Assembly: GCA_015680685.1 (NCBI GenBank)
Contig: MNCI01018957.1
Span: forward strand, 311,924-375,923
DNA length: 64,000 bases
Source: Gnetum montanum
Taxonomy: Eukaryota; Streptophyta; Gnetopsida; Gnetales; Gnetaceae
Reading direction: 5' to 3'
In this document: positions 35,608 through 48,038 of the stretch, piece by piece
Numbering within the stretch: the first letter of the stretch is position 1
Layout: the number at the start of each line of letters is the position of its first letter
Notes under the pieces: model-generated
What the model saw: the letters and a program-made list of their open reading frames with translations, nothing else
What the model was told of the DNA's origin: nothing
Database searches by the model: none
Translations under genes and position numbers: made by a program

Positions 35608-38440
35608 GCCCCTAGAGCTAAAACCATTACCCACCGGTATGGAATACACATTTCTTAAGAATGGAAAATCAGTAATCATCAATGCAAGACTTGCTATGCA
35701 ACAAAAAGAGAGTCTACTAAAGGTGATAAACAAGTGGTCAAAGGCCTTCGCCTAGTCATATTCAGAATTAACTAGAATAGGCCTGGCATAGGATTTACAC
35801 TGACTCCTCCATGAAGCCTCAAAAACAACCACAAAGATGATTGAACCCAGAGTTGAAGCAAGTAGTAAAAGAAGAAATCGAACAACTTCTAAAGGTTGGG
35901 TTCATATACCCCATTGTTGATAGCGAATGGGTTAGCCCCTTGGTAATCGTGCCTAAAAAGGGAGGCAAATGGAGGGTGTGTATAGATTTTAGGCTACTAA
36001 ACATGGCAACATTCAAGGATCACTTTTCGTTGCCATTTGTTGATGAATTCTTAGACACAATCACAGGGAATCTCTATTATAGTTTTCTGGATGGCTATAG
36101 CAGATACAACCAAATACAAATTGCCCCAGAAGACCAAGCCAAAACTACATTCACTAGTCCTTGGGAAACGTTTGTGTACAAACAAATACCGTTTGGCTTG
36201 TGCAATGCCCCCTACCACATTTCAACATTTAGTTCTAAGCATATTCCAGTAGCATATAGGAAATGGTGTGGAAGTCTTTATGGATGACTTCTCCACCTAT
36301 GAAGCAAGTTTTGATCAAGCATTGGACTGATTGGAGCAAGTGATAAAAAGGTGTGTAGAAACTAATATAAGGCTCAATTGGCAAAACAGCCATTTGATGA
36401 TCCAAGAAGGCATAGTACTTGGACATAAAATTTCACATGTAGGGATGGAGCTAGACCCTGAAAAAATCAAAGTCATCCAAGGAATCACCTATCAACTGAA
36501 AACTGTCAAAGACATTTGGTCATTCCTTGGACACACTGGCTACTATAGGAGACTCATAGAGAACTTTTAAAATATTTCCAAACCATTGGTAGAGTTAATG
36601 AAAAAGGACATACCCTTCGAGTGGACCAAGGAATACGAACTAGCTTTTCAAACTCTGAAGAAAAAGCTAGTAGAAACACTCATTGTACAAGCTCCTAACT
36701 GGTCCAGACCATTCCATGTCATGACTGATGCATCCAACTATGCCTTAGAAGCCATACTTACATAGTTAGATGATCAAAAACATCCTTATTACATCCATTG
36801 TACAAGTAGAAGTATAGCTAGTGCACAACTTAACCACACTACTATAGAAAAAGAATTAATGGCTATGGTGTTTGCACTAGAAAAATTTAGACACTATGTA
36901 TTAGGGTATAAAGTATTCATAGATACTGATCATAGTGCAATACGGTTCCTCATGAATAAACCAATGGTAAGCCCTCGTATTATACGATGGTTGGTAATCC
37001 TATAAGAGTTCAACCTAACAATGATTGATTGTAAAGGCACCAAGAACATAGTTTCCAATCATTTATCTCGGTTGTGCTGGGACATCAAAGAGGATGAGTA
37101 TCCCATATCTGATCACTTCCTTGATGAGTTGCTCTTTGCTAGTGTAGTGAATGACCAATCACCCACCGAGATGAACTGGTACAATAGCATTCTTACCTAT
37201 CTCCTTACCCAACAAAGACCACAAGAGCTAGACCTTAAGAATAAACAATAGTTTCTTCATAGAGCTAAGTATTTTATAGAGATCAATGGACAACTTTACA
37301 AAGTATGTCCCAATGGCTTGGTTTGATAGTGTGTTCTCGATAGAGATCAACTGAGCATTCTCCAAGATGCTCATGAGGGCCCTTGTGGGGGTCATTATGT
37401 TGGGAGATGAATGGCCATCAAGATCCTACTTGCAGGGTATTATTGGCCTACCTTGTTCTAGGACACCCATCAATTCATCCAATCTTGTGAGCATTGCCAA
37501 CGTGATGGGGGAATGACCACTAGAATGGAAGGTCCACAACAATGGATTCAACTGCTAGAATCCTTTGACATTTGGGGAATCAATTTCATGGGGCCCATTA
37601 CACCAATGTCTAATGGAAAAGATTACATCATAGTTGTCGTAAACTACTTAACAAAATGGGCTGAAGTAGCTGCTGTTAAAGACTGCACCTCATCTACAAC
37701 TGCACAATTTATCCAACAACATGTCATCAATAGGTTTGATATGCCACGTGCAATTATCTCAAATAATGGTACACACTTTACAGGTGTAACTTTTTGAAAG
37801 TTAATGCAACACTTAGGGGTTAAGCACAAATTGACTACATCATACCACCCCCAAGAAAAAAATAAAGCTGAGGTCACCAATAGGGAGATTTCTAAGATAC
37901 TGACCAGAACCATTAGCAAGTATAGGAGAGATTGGATCACTAAACTAAATGATGCTCTTTGGGCATACTTCTCCACATGGAAACTCCCTATAGGCTACTT
38001 TCCTTAGGAGTTAGTATATGGAAAACTCCCAACACTCCCTATACAAACTGAGCTCCGTACACTAGCCACAACATGTGACCTCAACCTTGACCTTGATCTA
38101 GCACAAAAATAAAGGTTGATGACTCTTAACTTGCTAGACAAGAACTGATTAGCTACCCTATCTTCTAATGAATTGCACAAGGCATTTAAAAAACAACGTC
38201 ATGACTTGAAAATTAGGAAAGTTAAGTATCAACTAGGTGATAAGGTTCTCTACTGGAACTCCACATGTGTGACAACATACCAAATTTCAAACACTATGGG
38301 AGGGACCTTATATTGTCTATGCAACTTTTCCTTCAAGGGCCATGACCATATATAAACTTTAGAGCTTGGATAAGAGACTGTTAGTTAATGTGCAACAAAC
38401 AAAACCATTTAATAAGTTTAAGATAGCCAAAACATATGCT
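35608..38440 (+). pseudogene. pol: RT, RNase H and integrase of E5, degenerate
   Basis: RT runs from about 35841: W-V-S-P-L-V-I-V-P-K-K, then F-L-D-G-Y-S, then F-G-L-C-N-A-P, catalytic F-M-D-D at 36277-36288, and S-F-L-G-H-T-G-Y-Y-R-R. RNase H shows T-D-A-S-N-Y-A (about 36725) and T-D-H-S-A-I (about 36927). Integrase has the zinc finger (H-E-G-P-C-G-G-H ... C-E-H-C-Q, 37370-37500). The first catalytic Asp is at 37567-37569 and the Glu at 37870-37872, but the second Asp position (37762-37764) codes Asn. A G-D-K-V-L-Y-W block lies near 38240. About ten stops and a few shifts, so it is inactive. Confidence 0.85.
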
Positions 38441-40413
38441 ACCTCTGTAGGTGGGCAACCTTGCTCATTATTTCAGATCTCCTCCTTATAATTCAATCAT
38501 GTGGAAGATGGCCACCCTTGCTAATAATTGAAGGCCCTAAATTCTTTCTAAGTTTTTGTTTTACATATTTTTTTTTTACAAATTTTTGTTTTGCACATTT
38601 CTTTAATTTTTCTTGTTTTTTTTTGTTTTACACCATCATTCATAATTTTACCATTTCTTTGTGTGATTTTATTTTATTTTGTTCGTCACCTAATAAGTGT
38701 TCATGATGGTGTTATGAATAATATTATATCAATTGCTAATGTTCAGATTTTACCTTTGAAGTATGATGTCGATATTAAGGTATGGTTCTTTTGATTAACA
38801 GGCAATGAGTCCATGTTGTTCATACATCCATAAAATCTTATGACCTCCCTTGGCTTGGAACTGTACAGTCCCTTTTCTCTAATAAAATTGTTAACGAAGT
38901 GGTGGTTGAGTATTTCTCAAACTAAGGAAGGACTTAAAGGATGAAAAGGGTATGACTTCAAGGGGATTCAATGCATTTGTAATGGCTATTCTCTTGAGTT
39001 CTTGGATGCTTTTTCTTTGGATTTTCTACCATTTTAACCATTCATCAAATCACAGGAATTGAGTTCATAAAAATAAGTCTTTGCATGGTGTAATTCTCAC
39101 GTGAAAAACACAAAAAAAACAATGAGAATTCAAAGCATACCCCTTAGACACAATAATGCAATTGGGCTACACGCATTGGTTATGGCACTGTTACCCTTGC
39201 CTAAAGGTTCCCTCTAACTAAGGCCCTTTCTCACTTCCTGATTCTCCATCTCACTTTCCTTGGAATGGTGGTGACTTTTTGTAGAGGCATTCTTGTTACT
39301 TCAAGGGGATAGGCTAGTCAAATTTGTTGATACAAGGTCACTGAATGAGGATTGTTGAGCCTGGATTCGGAATGAGTTCTATTCAGTCACATTAACCATA
39401 AAACACACAAGGGACTTTACACAACCTTGTTCTTGGGTTTCCATTCCATTCTCTCCTCTCCACCTTTCTTTTCCATTTTTGACCTCATTGCCAGTTTTAT
39501 CATTAGTCCATATTTTGATTGATACATCATTTTTCCTTGGTAATTTCTTGTGGGTAAGTTTTTAACTTTTGCTTCCAAATGACATTCCTAGAGCCTATGG
39601 ACTCTTTGGAATGTACGTCTATCAAGGCATCAATGGCATGAGCTCGCTTTGGGGAGGACATATTGGCATTCATTTTTGGTGCACTTATTAACTTCTTTCC
39701 CTTAAAAAATTTTTGCAATCAACAATTTTTTTTTCATCCCCATCTATAACATCAATTTTATTGGCACTACTGTTGTTACTTTTTCTCCATCTTTCTTATT
39801 CCTCATCTTTTTTCATCCTATTTCTACCGGAGGTTCACTCTTCATCATGGGGGCCCTAGCACAATTTTTTCAATTTTTCCTAACTTCTATACCATGGGTA
39901 GTCACTAGTGTTAAAACTCCAAAATTAGTATCTACCATAATCACAACTCAACCAATGCCCTTTACATCGAGGCAAGGTATCAATTGCATTGTGATTTATC
40001 TACCCTCGCTCATTTGTGACTGTGTTATGTGTGTAGATGGCAATCATGTAACAATGAATTGGGCCTGGATGAAACACTTAGGATGGACCAGAACTAGAAC
40101 GTTTAAGAAAGGAGCAAGATTGGTGGTATGGCTATGGATAATAACAAAAGGTGCAATCTTAGCACTGATAGCAACACATCTTCTTCTCTCTCTCTCTTAT
40201 TCTCTCCCAACTACCAAATAAGGCCAAATGTCATTTATGTGCAATGTTCACTTTTGTGGTCATGAACACTAATGCTGCCATGTATTATATTGTTGATCTG
40301 TTCATTAGGCATGTTGAGTCTATCTCCCCGCTCCACTGTTAATGGTCATTCAATTAATAATCCCATACCTTCCCAATATTTTGTAAGGAACTCGAGGACG
40401 AGTTTTCATTTAG
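38441..40413 (+). other. E5 3' region
   Basis: It is homologous to the 3' regions of E4 and E6 and, in its first part, to E3 11380-12780. An intron-acceptor-like GTGTGTAG precedes ATGGCAATC at 40036, but the frame closes after four codons. A 124-codon frame at 39847-40221 overlaps it in another frame and shows no family resemblance that I recognise. No 3' ORF like that of E3 is present. Confidence 0.55.
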
Positions 40414-40424
40414 TCATGGGGGTA
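40414..40424 (+). other. Polypurine tract of E5
   Basis: TCATGGGGGTA directly precedes the LTR start TGATGAACC. Confidence 0.75.
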
Positions 40425-41231
40425 TGATGAACCGTGATATCACGTCTGCGATATCGGATCAACCATGCAATATCAGATACCCAATATCGCGGCCCGTCTC
40501 CTTGTCTATAAATAAGAGGTAGCGCCCTTGGTTTCCATAGTTAGAAGTTAGTCCCTTAGCCAAACTCTTGTCATTTTTCCCTCCAGAGTTAGAATTATTT
40601 CTGCATGCTCATAGTAGGAGTCATAGAGTAAACGGATCTTTATTCGAGCATTGTGTACTTGAGCACACTTTGTGTACGGCAATAAAGAAGAACTTTATGA
40701 TAAACCTTGTAGCATTCAGAATATATTAATTAGTGTTAATTATTATTTAATGCTTTCATAGTTAATTAATGATTTATCTCACCTTACAACTCTCTTAGTT
40801 AAATACACTCAGTACGACCTCTTTGAGCATGCGTGTAGTGCTTGGTAACCCAGTAACGATTAGCGTTTTGTAATCCCAGTAGCGTTGCACCGGTTTAGGA
40901 TGTGTACGGCAAGTGGGAACAGATACTGGTGTTAGGAGTACTTAGAACTTAGTTAATGAATAGTTAAATTAGATTAGTTATATAGTTATTTCTATCTCCC
41001 CTCCTTATTAGTGCAGGATATAAAACACATAAAAGCCATAAAAATCATATGCCTCAAGCGTACTTAACCATACAACCATGACATACAAGTAAGTTTGGAA
41101 AGACAATGATTAATTAACCCATTATTGTTCCACCAAGGCGCATAGGCAGTTAGTCCTTGGAATTTGGCTGGATAGTGCATGAAATGCTCGTATTCATATG
41201 GTTGAGCATAGGGATACCTCACCACTCATCA
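40425..41231 (+). repeat. E5 3' LTR (807 bp)
   Basis: It starts TGATGAACCG and ends CCACTCATCA. The U3 (40425-40500) has five gatatc or aatatc words. TATA box tataaata at 40507-40514, poly(A) signal AATAAA at 40681-40686. It abuts a SINE-like head at 41232. Confidence 0.85.
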
Positions 41232-41360
41232 ACCACTAAGTTAATACCTCATTGTTATTAAAAAAATTATAACTCAGTATTGCGTAGTAACATTGAATTA
41301 ATGTCCTAGGATTATAAAGCTACAAATCTTATCACTAAGCTACCTAGGTTACTAAGCTAA
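41232..41360 (-). mobile_element. SINE-like remnants next to E5
   Basis: On the minus strand, a tRNA-like A-box word (TAGCTTAGTGATAAGAT, 41352-41336) is followed by sequence that ends in GAGTTATAA. A second head fragment (41232-41250) is cut by the E5 LTR. They resemble the better copies at 41405-41585 and 41790-41990. Confidence 0.45.
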
Positions 41361-41404
41361 GATACTTATCACCAAGCTAACACTTATTTTTTTAAAAAAT
41401 AAAA

Positions 41405-41585
41405 ATTACATAACCTATAACCTATGTTCCCTACAACTTTGAGGGTGTTGAAACCTAAAATAAAGTAAACATAGGTACACCCCAAGCCTTATAGAAGTTT
41501 ATAACTCGATGTTATCTAGTAAAATTGAACCTGCGACATGGGATTACTAGGCCAAGGCCTATGTTACTAGGCTAACACCTCATTA
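41405..41585 (-). mobile_element. tRNA-derived SINE-like copy
   Basis: The minus-strand order is an A-box-like TAGCCTAGTAACATAGG, a B-box-like GGTTCAATTTT, then GAGTTATAAACTTCTATAAG, GGGTGTACCTA and a tail ending in TTTCAACACCCTC. The same order recurs in at least three other places in the window. Confidence 0.55.
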
Positions 41586-41789
41586 TTACCTCCTAAATCT
41601 TTAAAAAATAACTTATATCCCATATATCCCCTCTACAACCTATGAAAAATAATTTACACCCTACACAATATACAAAACATAAACAATTGATAACATACAA
41701 CTTGTGCAACCTAAAAGAAACTACATCATATAATAGATATCTCAAAGAACCTATATCCCATATAACATATGAGGGATAAAAAACCTAAC

Positions 41790-41990
41790 CCTTTATGATA
41801 TTGAAATCTAAAATAATTATAATATTGGGGTAGGGATATTGGAACCCCAAAATAATTATAATATAGGTACACCCAAAGATATATAGTCTAATTAAAACTT
41901 TATAACTCAACACTACCTATGAGAATCAAACTCATGACTTGGAGATTTTAAATCAGAAGTCTTACCACTAAGTAAATAACCTAACCTTTT
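41790..41990 (-). mobile_element. tRNA-derived SINE-like copy
   Basis: On the minus strand ACTTAGTGGTAAGACTTCTG (A box) and GAGTTTGATTCTC (B box, close to the tRNA consensus) are followed by GTTGAGTTATAAAGTTTTAA, GGGTGTACCTATATTATAA and an A/T-rich tail with a short internal duplication (ccaaaataattataatat / ctaaaataattataatat). This is the clearest copy of the family. Confidence 0.6.
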
Positions 41991-44314
41991 ATAACTTAAG
42001 TAGAACCTATATAAAGTGCAACTAAAAACCAACCTACAAAATATACAACCTAAAACTAACCAACAATATATATAACATATATAAAAATGAACATGCCAAA
42101 TAACCTATAATATATGATCCTATACAAACATTCACAACAAAATCCTCCAACCTATAGAACCTTTACCATCAAATAATCTCTACAATCATATCACAAAAAT
42201 ACCATACAATTCCAAAATGATTTCTACATAACATTATAGAAGAATTCTTTGATTTTTGATAATTTCATCCCTTGTGCTATCTTTGAAATATTTGCAGTTG
42301 GCTTTTTGCATTTTTGAAAAATTATTCTGAAAGTCTTGTACTACTACATTTCTATAAATAATTTTTTATTTTGATTTTATTATTTTATATTCACAGTTTA
42401 CAAGCTTATGTTTTAGGTCTTTGAATTTGCTATTTATGATTTATGTAAGAATTTCAACATGTGTAATGCTCATGAAAAGATGTGTAACTTGTTTTTTTTT
42501 TTTTTTTTTTTGCATTTGGATAAATTATTTTGAAAGTGCTCTACCAGTATGTTTCCATTTTTATTTTATTAGAATTTAAACACTTAGGATTCCTACCAAT
42601 TTTTAAAATGTTGTATGTGGGGAATTTTTTTTTGTTTTGTGATTTTGAAAGCATTTTTGTATGTTATTATAAATTTGGATTTGTAAAATTTTGATATGGA
42701 ATCTTTTGTTTTAAAATTTACAATTTCTAATATTTTGATTTGGGATCTTTTAATTTGCAATTTACATTTACATAATTCTAATTTGGGATCTTTTCATTTA
42801 TGATATATGATTTATGATCTTTTGACTTTGCATTTATGACTGAGATCTTGGGATTTATAGTCTAAAAATGTTTTCATTTTGATATTAGGATTTACAATTT
42901 CATATTTTTGGAAATTTTTGTTTTTTTGGGGCCTTTTGAACCTTATGGAATTTCCTAGGAACTTTTGACATTTTTAGACCATTTATGATTTTTAATAGTT
43001 TTTGGTATTTCAAAATTTTTAATTATTTTTAGCTTTTTTTAAAATCTTTTAAGGAATTTTGGTTTTTCCAATTATTTGCAAAACGTTTTTATCTACAAAT
43101 AGATATATACAAACAACTTGTAATTTTATCATTTTTAATTTTCTTTCTAAGCAATTTTTTATCTTTGCATTTGTTATTTTTATCAACTTTGTTAATTCTA
43201 TCAATTTTGTAAAATAATTTCTATATTTTCTTTTTCATTTGATATATTATTTTATGTTTTGATAATGTTTTTCAGGAATTCTCAAGTGATAAAAGGATAA
43301 AAAGTTGTCAACTTCTCAAATTGATTAGAAGGCATAACATATTATTTACAACAAGATCAATATAAAAAATTTGGTTACATTTTTAAAGGTTTTACATGGT
43401 AATTTCATCTATTATATGTATGAATGAATTGATGTTGTTCTTTTTTTTCTTTTTTTTTTCGAAGCTTTTCATCTTCTATTTAACTAATATAATCCTCATA
43501 ACTTCTTCAATGATTCCTTTTAGTCATATTGTGTATTTTTCTAACTTACATTTTATGTTCTTTACTCAATTCATTCATTCCTTCCTCTAAGGAATCTATC
43601 ATGCTCAATGAACTCTTTTAGTTAGGACTATGCCACTTCTCATGGTGGTCTTATACAATATAGATGATTATATGGGTAATCTATCTACCTTCCTTACAAC
43701 ATGGTTTACATTCATTATAAGTTAATTCATGTCTTTCATTTTCCTCATGGATTAACTCCACTTATTTATTTTTCTAACCATTAGTTTTTATCACTCAAAT
43801 TCCTTGTTAAATAATGTTTCTGTTGAATCTAGCTACTACATGAAATTGATTTACATTCTTCTTCCAAAGTATTTCACCTACTTTTGGTCTTAATTCATGT
43901 GGCCCAAATTGTTACTTTTTCATGTGCATATTGTTTTCTCCATATGTTTTTTCTTGTAATACACTTTTCCATTTTCATCATTGACCTACAAGTAATATGC
44001 TTTATACAATGTTCTTTACTGCTCATGCATCTCTAGTTCCATCTACTTCTTTGTCATTCTTCTTGACTCATCATCATCATCATTCTAGCCTTGTCCCAAC
44101 AAAATAAGACCAACTTCATTGCCTAAAGCCTCAATGCTTATCCTATCAAGGGGGGTTTTAGGAGGACTAGTGGATGAATGAATATCTAACCTTTCATCAT
44201 TCTACATCACTCAATCTATGTTATATAGTATATGTTATTATTTTTGAATATATATGGATTATTCTGTTATTCATTTAATAAGTATATCTTTTTCTTCTAA
44301 CTATTGTATCTTTC
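41991..44314. other. AT-rich intergenic stretch
   Basis: Homopolymer and near-homopolymer T tracts (21 T at 42492-42512; interrupted tracts near 43440-43460) and repeats of the word gatttgggatcttttaattt in variants (42690-42850). No coding signal was recognised. Confidence 0.5.
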
Positions 44315-44319
44315 CTTAA
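44315..44319. other. Target site duplication of S2, left copy (CTTAA)
   Basis: It is identical to 45199-45203. Confidence 0.7.
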
Positions 44320-45198
44320 TTTTGAGTGGTGAGGTACCCGTACACTCAACCATATGAATATGAGCATTCACACATGATTTGGTAAAACTCCGCAGACAAG
44401 CTAGTTGTGGTATTTAGATAGTTACACATTGATCACAGTTTGCTATGTTCCCACCTGGAAAAGCATTTGATTTGTCATGTAAGGTTTAGTCTAAAGTGAG
44501 GTGTATGATGTGGTCCTAAACTAGTGCTACTCCTAGAGGCAATGGAAAATAACTTTAATTAAGCTAAGAGAGAATGGGTGAAGAGAGTGTAAGCTAGCCT
44601 AAGTGCGATGAGCTTCTATCCTTAATCATCCATACGCATCTTGTACNGTTGAGAGGAAAAACTGACAAAAAGATCTTACTCTAACAGTAACTTCCTATCA
44701 CTTTCCCATGTGCCTGAATGTGTATTTATAGGCTCACATAGGAATCATGATATTGTGTATCCNGATAGAAGATGATGGTAGAGGAATATTAATTACGAAA
44801 GCAATAAATAATAATTAAAATTAAGTTAATGCTGCAATGATGAAGTAATCTTGATCTTTATTGCCAATCATATGCGTGTCCAAGTACGTCACACTTGAAT
44901 AAAGGTTCCATACAATTACAATCATCACATTGCGGGCATGCACTAGTGAAAGGGTTGAGAGGAAAAACTGACAAAAAGATCCTACTCTAATAGTAACTTC
45001 CTATCACTTTCCCATGTGCCTGAATGTGTATTTATAGGCTCACACAGGAACCATGATATTGTGTATCCAATATCGTTTGTGAGGCTACAATATTGGGTAC
45101 TTGATATCGAGGCTCATCAGACCTAGTATCTTGTACCTGATAACAAGGGTCCGATAATAGGGGTATGATAATAGGACCTGACAAACCATGATTCATCA
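44320..45198 (-). repeat. Solo LTR S2 (Athila-like family, minus orientation)
   Basis: The left end (TTTTGAGTGGTGAGG) is a slightly mutated TGATGAGTGGTGAGG. The right end is GATTCATCA. The minus-strand TATA box is at 45029-45036 (tatttata). It is flanked by CTTAA on both sides, and no PBS or gag adjoins it, so it is a solo LTR. An inner segment (44648-44762) repeats 44951-45066 and is bracketed by single N characters; this is probably an assembly error. Confidence 0.75.
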
Positions 45199-45203
45199 CT
45201 TAA

Positions 45204-45889
45204 TAATTGTTAAATTCTTTGTGATAATATAGGTTAGGTTTATGATATTTTAGGTTATCATCTAATACTCATTTTCAATTTTTAGAGATAATGGTATGCA
45301 AATTATTACATTGATTATGCATTAAGCATTTATTTTAAATATGAGATAAATTTAGAAATATCCATGTTGGCCAAACATGGATAAAGTTTTAATTCATTAC
45401 ATGTTTTTTGATTTTCACTCATAAGAAATTCACCATATAGCCATACGATCAACTTGCCAATTTTTTTAAATTTGTATGAAATTCTTTTAATATTGGATGA
45501 ACTTACTAGTCAAATTACTAGTTGTATACATACTCACAACCTCATGCTAGAGATACTTTAATAATGAACATTACTAGTGTAGATGATAAAGAAAAGTAAT
45601 AGTGGTAATGACCACCATCAGTGTTGATGATGGTGAGGAGTGACAATGTTGGTTGGTACTCATGATGAGGAAGAGTAATAGTGTAGGCAAGCATTATCAA
45701 CATCTGAACTTCCTATCCTTATCAAAGGTTATGGATAAGGATTTTACACCAAAAGTTTTAGCTATTCCACTACCAAGAAGGCATGGGCAAGTATAAGGCA
45801 ATCATAATAAGCAAGGTAGTGGCACCAAATAAGGTAGGCAGCAACAAGAATAACCATCACACATTTAGAAGACATGGAAGGGGCTTTTC
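45204..45889. other. Unassigned stretch
   Basis: AT-rich sequence without a recognisable gene or repeat. Confidence 0.4.
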
Positions 45890-47100
45890 CTTTTAGTTAT
45901 TCTATAATTCTTACGTTATGTATATTTATATAAGACTTAGAATTGAGGGCAAGTTTTCTCATAGTATTACCTGGTACTATGCATTCTCTCCTAAGTTTGT
46001 CCTACTAAGATGATTGTTCAACTTAATTTTGTTACACTTTAGATTAAGCAATATATTATAAAGTTTTTCTAAGGTAGTTAAGACTTGATTCATATAGGAT
46101 TGACACTCAACCTTAGGTAAGGTGAGGATTTAGGTCATCTCACAAATAGGAATAGGAGCTATAGAATGAGAATTAATAATAAATTGAATAAAGATCTTTG
46201 ACTGGTCATCATTTAGGCCAAGACATTGGGGAAATAATAATGAAGAAGTATTAATATTTTGATTATTTTGTAGGGAATTAACAATTACAGGATTAACTTT
46301 TATTAGTGTTGAAGCTATAGTAGCTTGGGGATTAAGACCAAGAGTTCCAAATTTAGATTAGAGAGAATTAACAAAGGTTTGTTATTCAAGTTTAATTACT
46401 TTGGTTATACTTCCTTGCAAATAAGTTATCTTGGAATATGACTTTATAGCATATGTAAAGAAAGGATTAATGTTAGAAAGAGAAATTGAGAATTCATTCT
46501 AGTTATGAAAGCATTTCATTTGGAACATATTATAGTTATTGAAGGAATCTCAAGTTGTAGTTATTAATTGTCTCTCTATTCAACTTCCACAAGCTAAAAA
46601 GTTACTTGATGCTAATGCAAGGTTAGTGAACTTATCAAATTATGTTTAAAAATAAGACTTGAAATCATTCCATGCTAAAATTAAAGAGTTTAGAGGGGTA
46701 AGGAACCATTAAGTTTCTAATTCTTAAAAAGTAATGACAAATGACTTACATATTACATCATGTTGGATGATATCATCTATACCTGATAATGTTTCAAAAC
46801 TTTGAAGATGTTGTCAAGCATTATTAAAAATGAGATTAAATGAAAGGAAAGTGTGTTGAAGAGGTTTAGGAATTATGTTGAAGTTTTGAAAGTTCAAAAA
46901 ACTTATTACCTAAGGGTGTAGAAGGAAGATTAGTTATGTTGATGGATTAAAAGTGTCTTGTCCTTGGCTTGGTAACAATCAATTTAGAAAACTATTTAGC
47001 TAGGAGATTTTGTTGAGATGTCTTCCTAGTTTAGGATTTTAAGGTATCACTAGATCCACAAATAAACTAGGTTGAATGTAAAAAAGTATACCTATTATTA
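45890..47100 (-). pseudogene. Possible gag-like remnant
   Basis: Read downward from about 46810 there is a long frame with few stops for such AT-rich DNA. The segment I-I-Q-H-D-V-I-C-K-S-F, then L-A-W-N-D-F-K-S-Y-F, then F-D-K-F fits the spacing of the retrotransposon gag family (C-[KR]-x-F ... W-x-D-[FL]-[KR]-x-x-F). The following stretch (46350-46140; A-S-T-L-I-K-V-N-P-V, then L-F-P-Q-C-L-G-L-N-D-D-Q) is open for about 60 codons but matches nothing I recognise. The family is uncertain, and it might be another retroelement or a host remnant. Confidence 0.35.
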
Positions 47101-48038
47101 TTTTAAATTTTTTCCCTAAATATATAGGAGAAGAAAATTAAAAGTAAAAATAAGTTTAAAAATCTATAGAAATAAAGGCTAGCCAAGAAAAACAAAAATG
47201 ATGCCCTTCTCCTAGGCATTAGCCTCCTAAAATGTAATTTTCAAGGATCTGTTCACTAAACCTATTTTTTTCATCAATAATATATAACTAATAAAAACTT
47301 TCATGATACTTTTGTTAAATATAATAGTACATCAAATCATCATACCCAATAGAATCTAAACTATAACTTAGAAACTATAAGTCGCATGTTATAATCTACT
47401 AAGAAATGTCTTACTAATAGTTAAAATATAGAGAAATAGATAAGTATGATCATGATGTAAGTTCCAACATACTAACAACCTATTATGGGTTCACTAAGTA
47501 TTACTATATAATTGCAATTGTTATATAGTCAATAATTTAAAGTTCTAAGTAACTACAAGCAAAGTGCAAGGATGTTGAAAGTCAAAACTCATTTGTACTA
47601 ATAAATTCATTTTCTCTTCAACATTATGAAGAAGCTTATACTAGTTAAGTATATCCATAATCTACTTATACTCCAAGAATATCATCTAGCTACACTTTAC
47701 AACTTAATCTTATTAATAAATCCTTTATTTCAAGAACAAAAGTTGCATTACAAGTCTATTAATGAGCAATTTAGGAAAAGTCTAACATCAATTAAGGTAT
47801 AGTTAACCTTCGATTCTACTAATTATGGCATCAAAACTAATATCTAAGGCTTTTATTGTATTTGAAATTAAAATTTAATTTTTTTATTAATAGGAATTTC
47901 ATGGATTTTAAAACTTTAAGATATAAATTAAATTCTTGAACATGAATTGTGCTTATTTTATCTTCATTTTAATATAATACATTCTTACCTCTTTCAATTA
48001 CATATGATGATAATTCAAGGTACAACTAAGTTAATTTT
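47101..48038. other. AT-rich stretch, nothing recognised
   Basis: No frame or repeat could be supported. Confidence 0.4.

Larger units (their letters stand above)
32165..41231 (+). mobile_element. E5: pol-bearing Athila-like element, 5' LTR missing
   Basis: It contains a leader remnant (32165-32286), gag, protease, RT, RNase H, integrase, a 3' region, a polypurine tract and the 3' LTR (40425-41231). The gag, protease and 3' region are clearly homologous to E4 and E6, so it represents the coding-complete form of that family. The 5' LTR and PBS are absent; LINE-like sequence lies directly upstream. It is decayed by stops and some frameshifts, although long open stretches remain. Confidence 0.85.

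Noticed and set aside
39847-40221. 124-codon frame in the E5 3' region as a membrane or env-like protein
   Set aside because: The homologous segments of E4 and E6 do not keep this frame and it overlaps the better supported AG|ATGGCA start.
43396-43590. Phe-rich 64-codon frame
   Set aside because: Produced by T tracts.
45120-45198. Alternative right end of solo LTR S2 at the internal GGCTCATCA (45119)
   Set aside because: The flanking 5 bp there do not match the left flank, whereas the end at 45198 gives a perfect CTTAA duplication.
45890-47100. Integrated plant virus (caulimovirus-like) remnant
   Set aside because: No RT, movement protein or coat zinc-finger signature was found; the only partial resemblance is to retrotransposon Gag.
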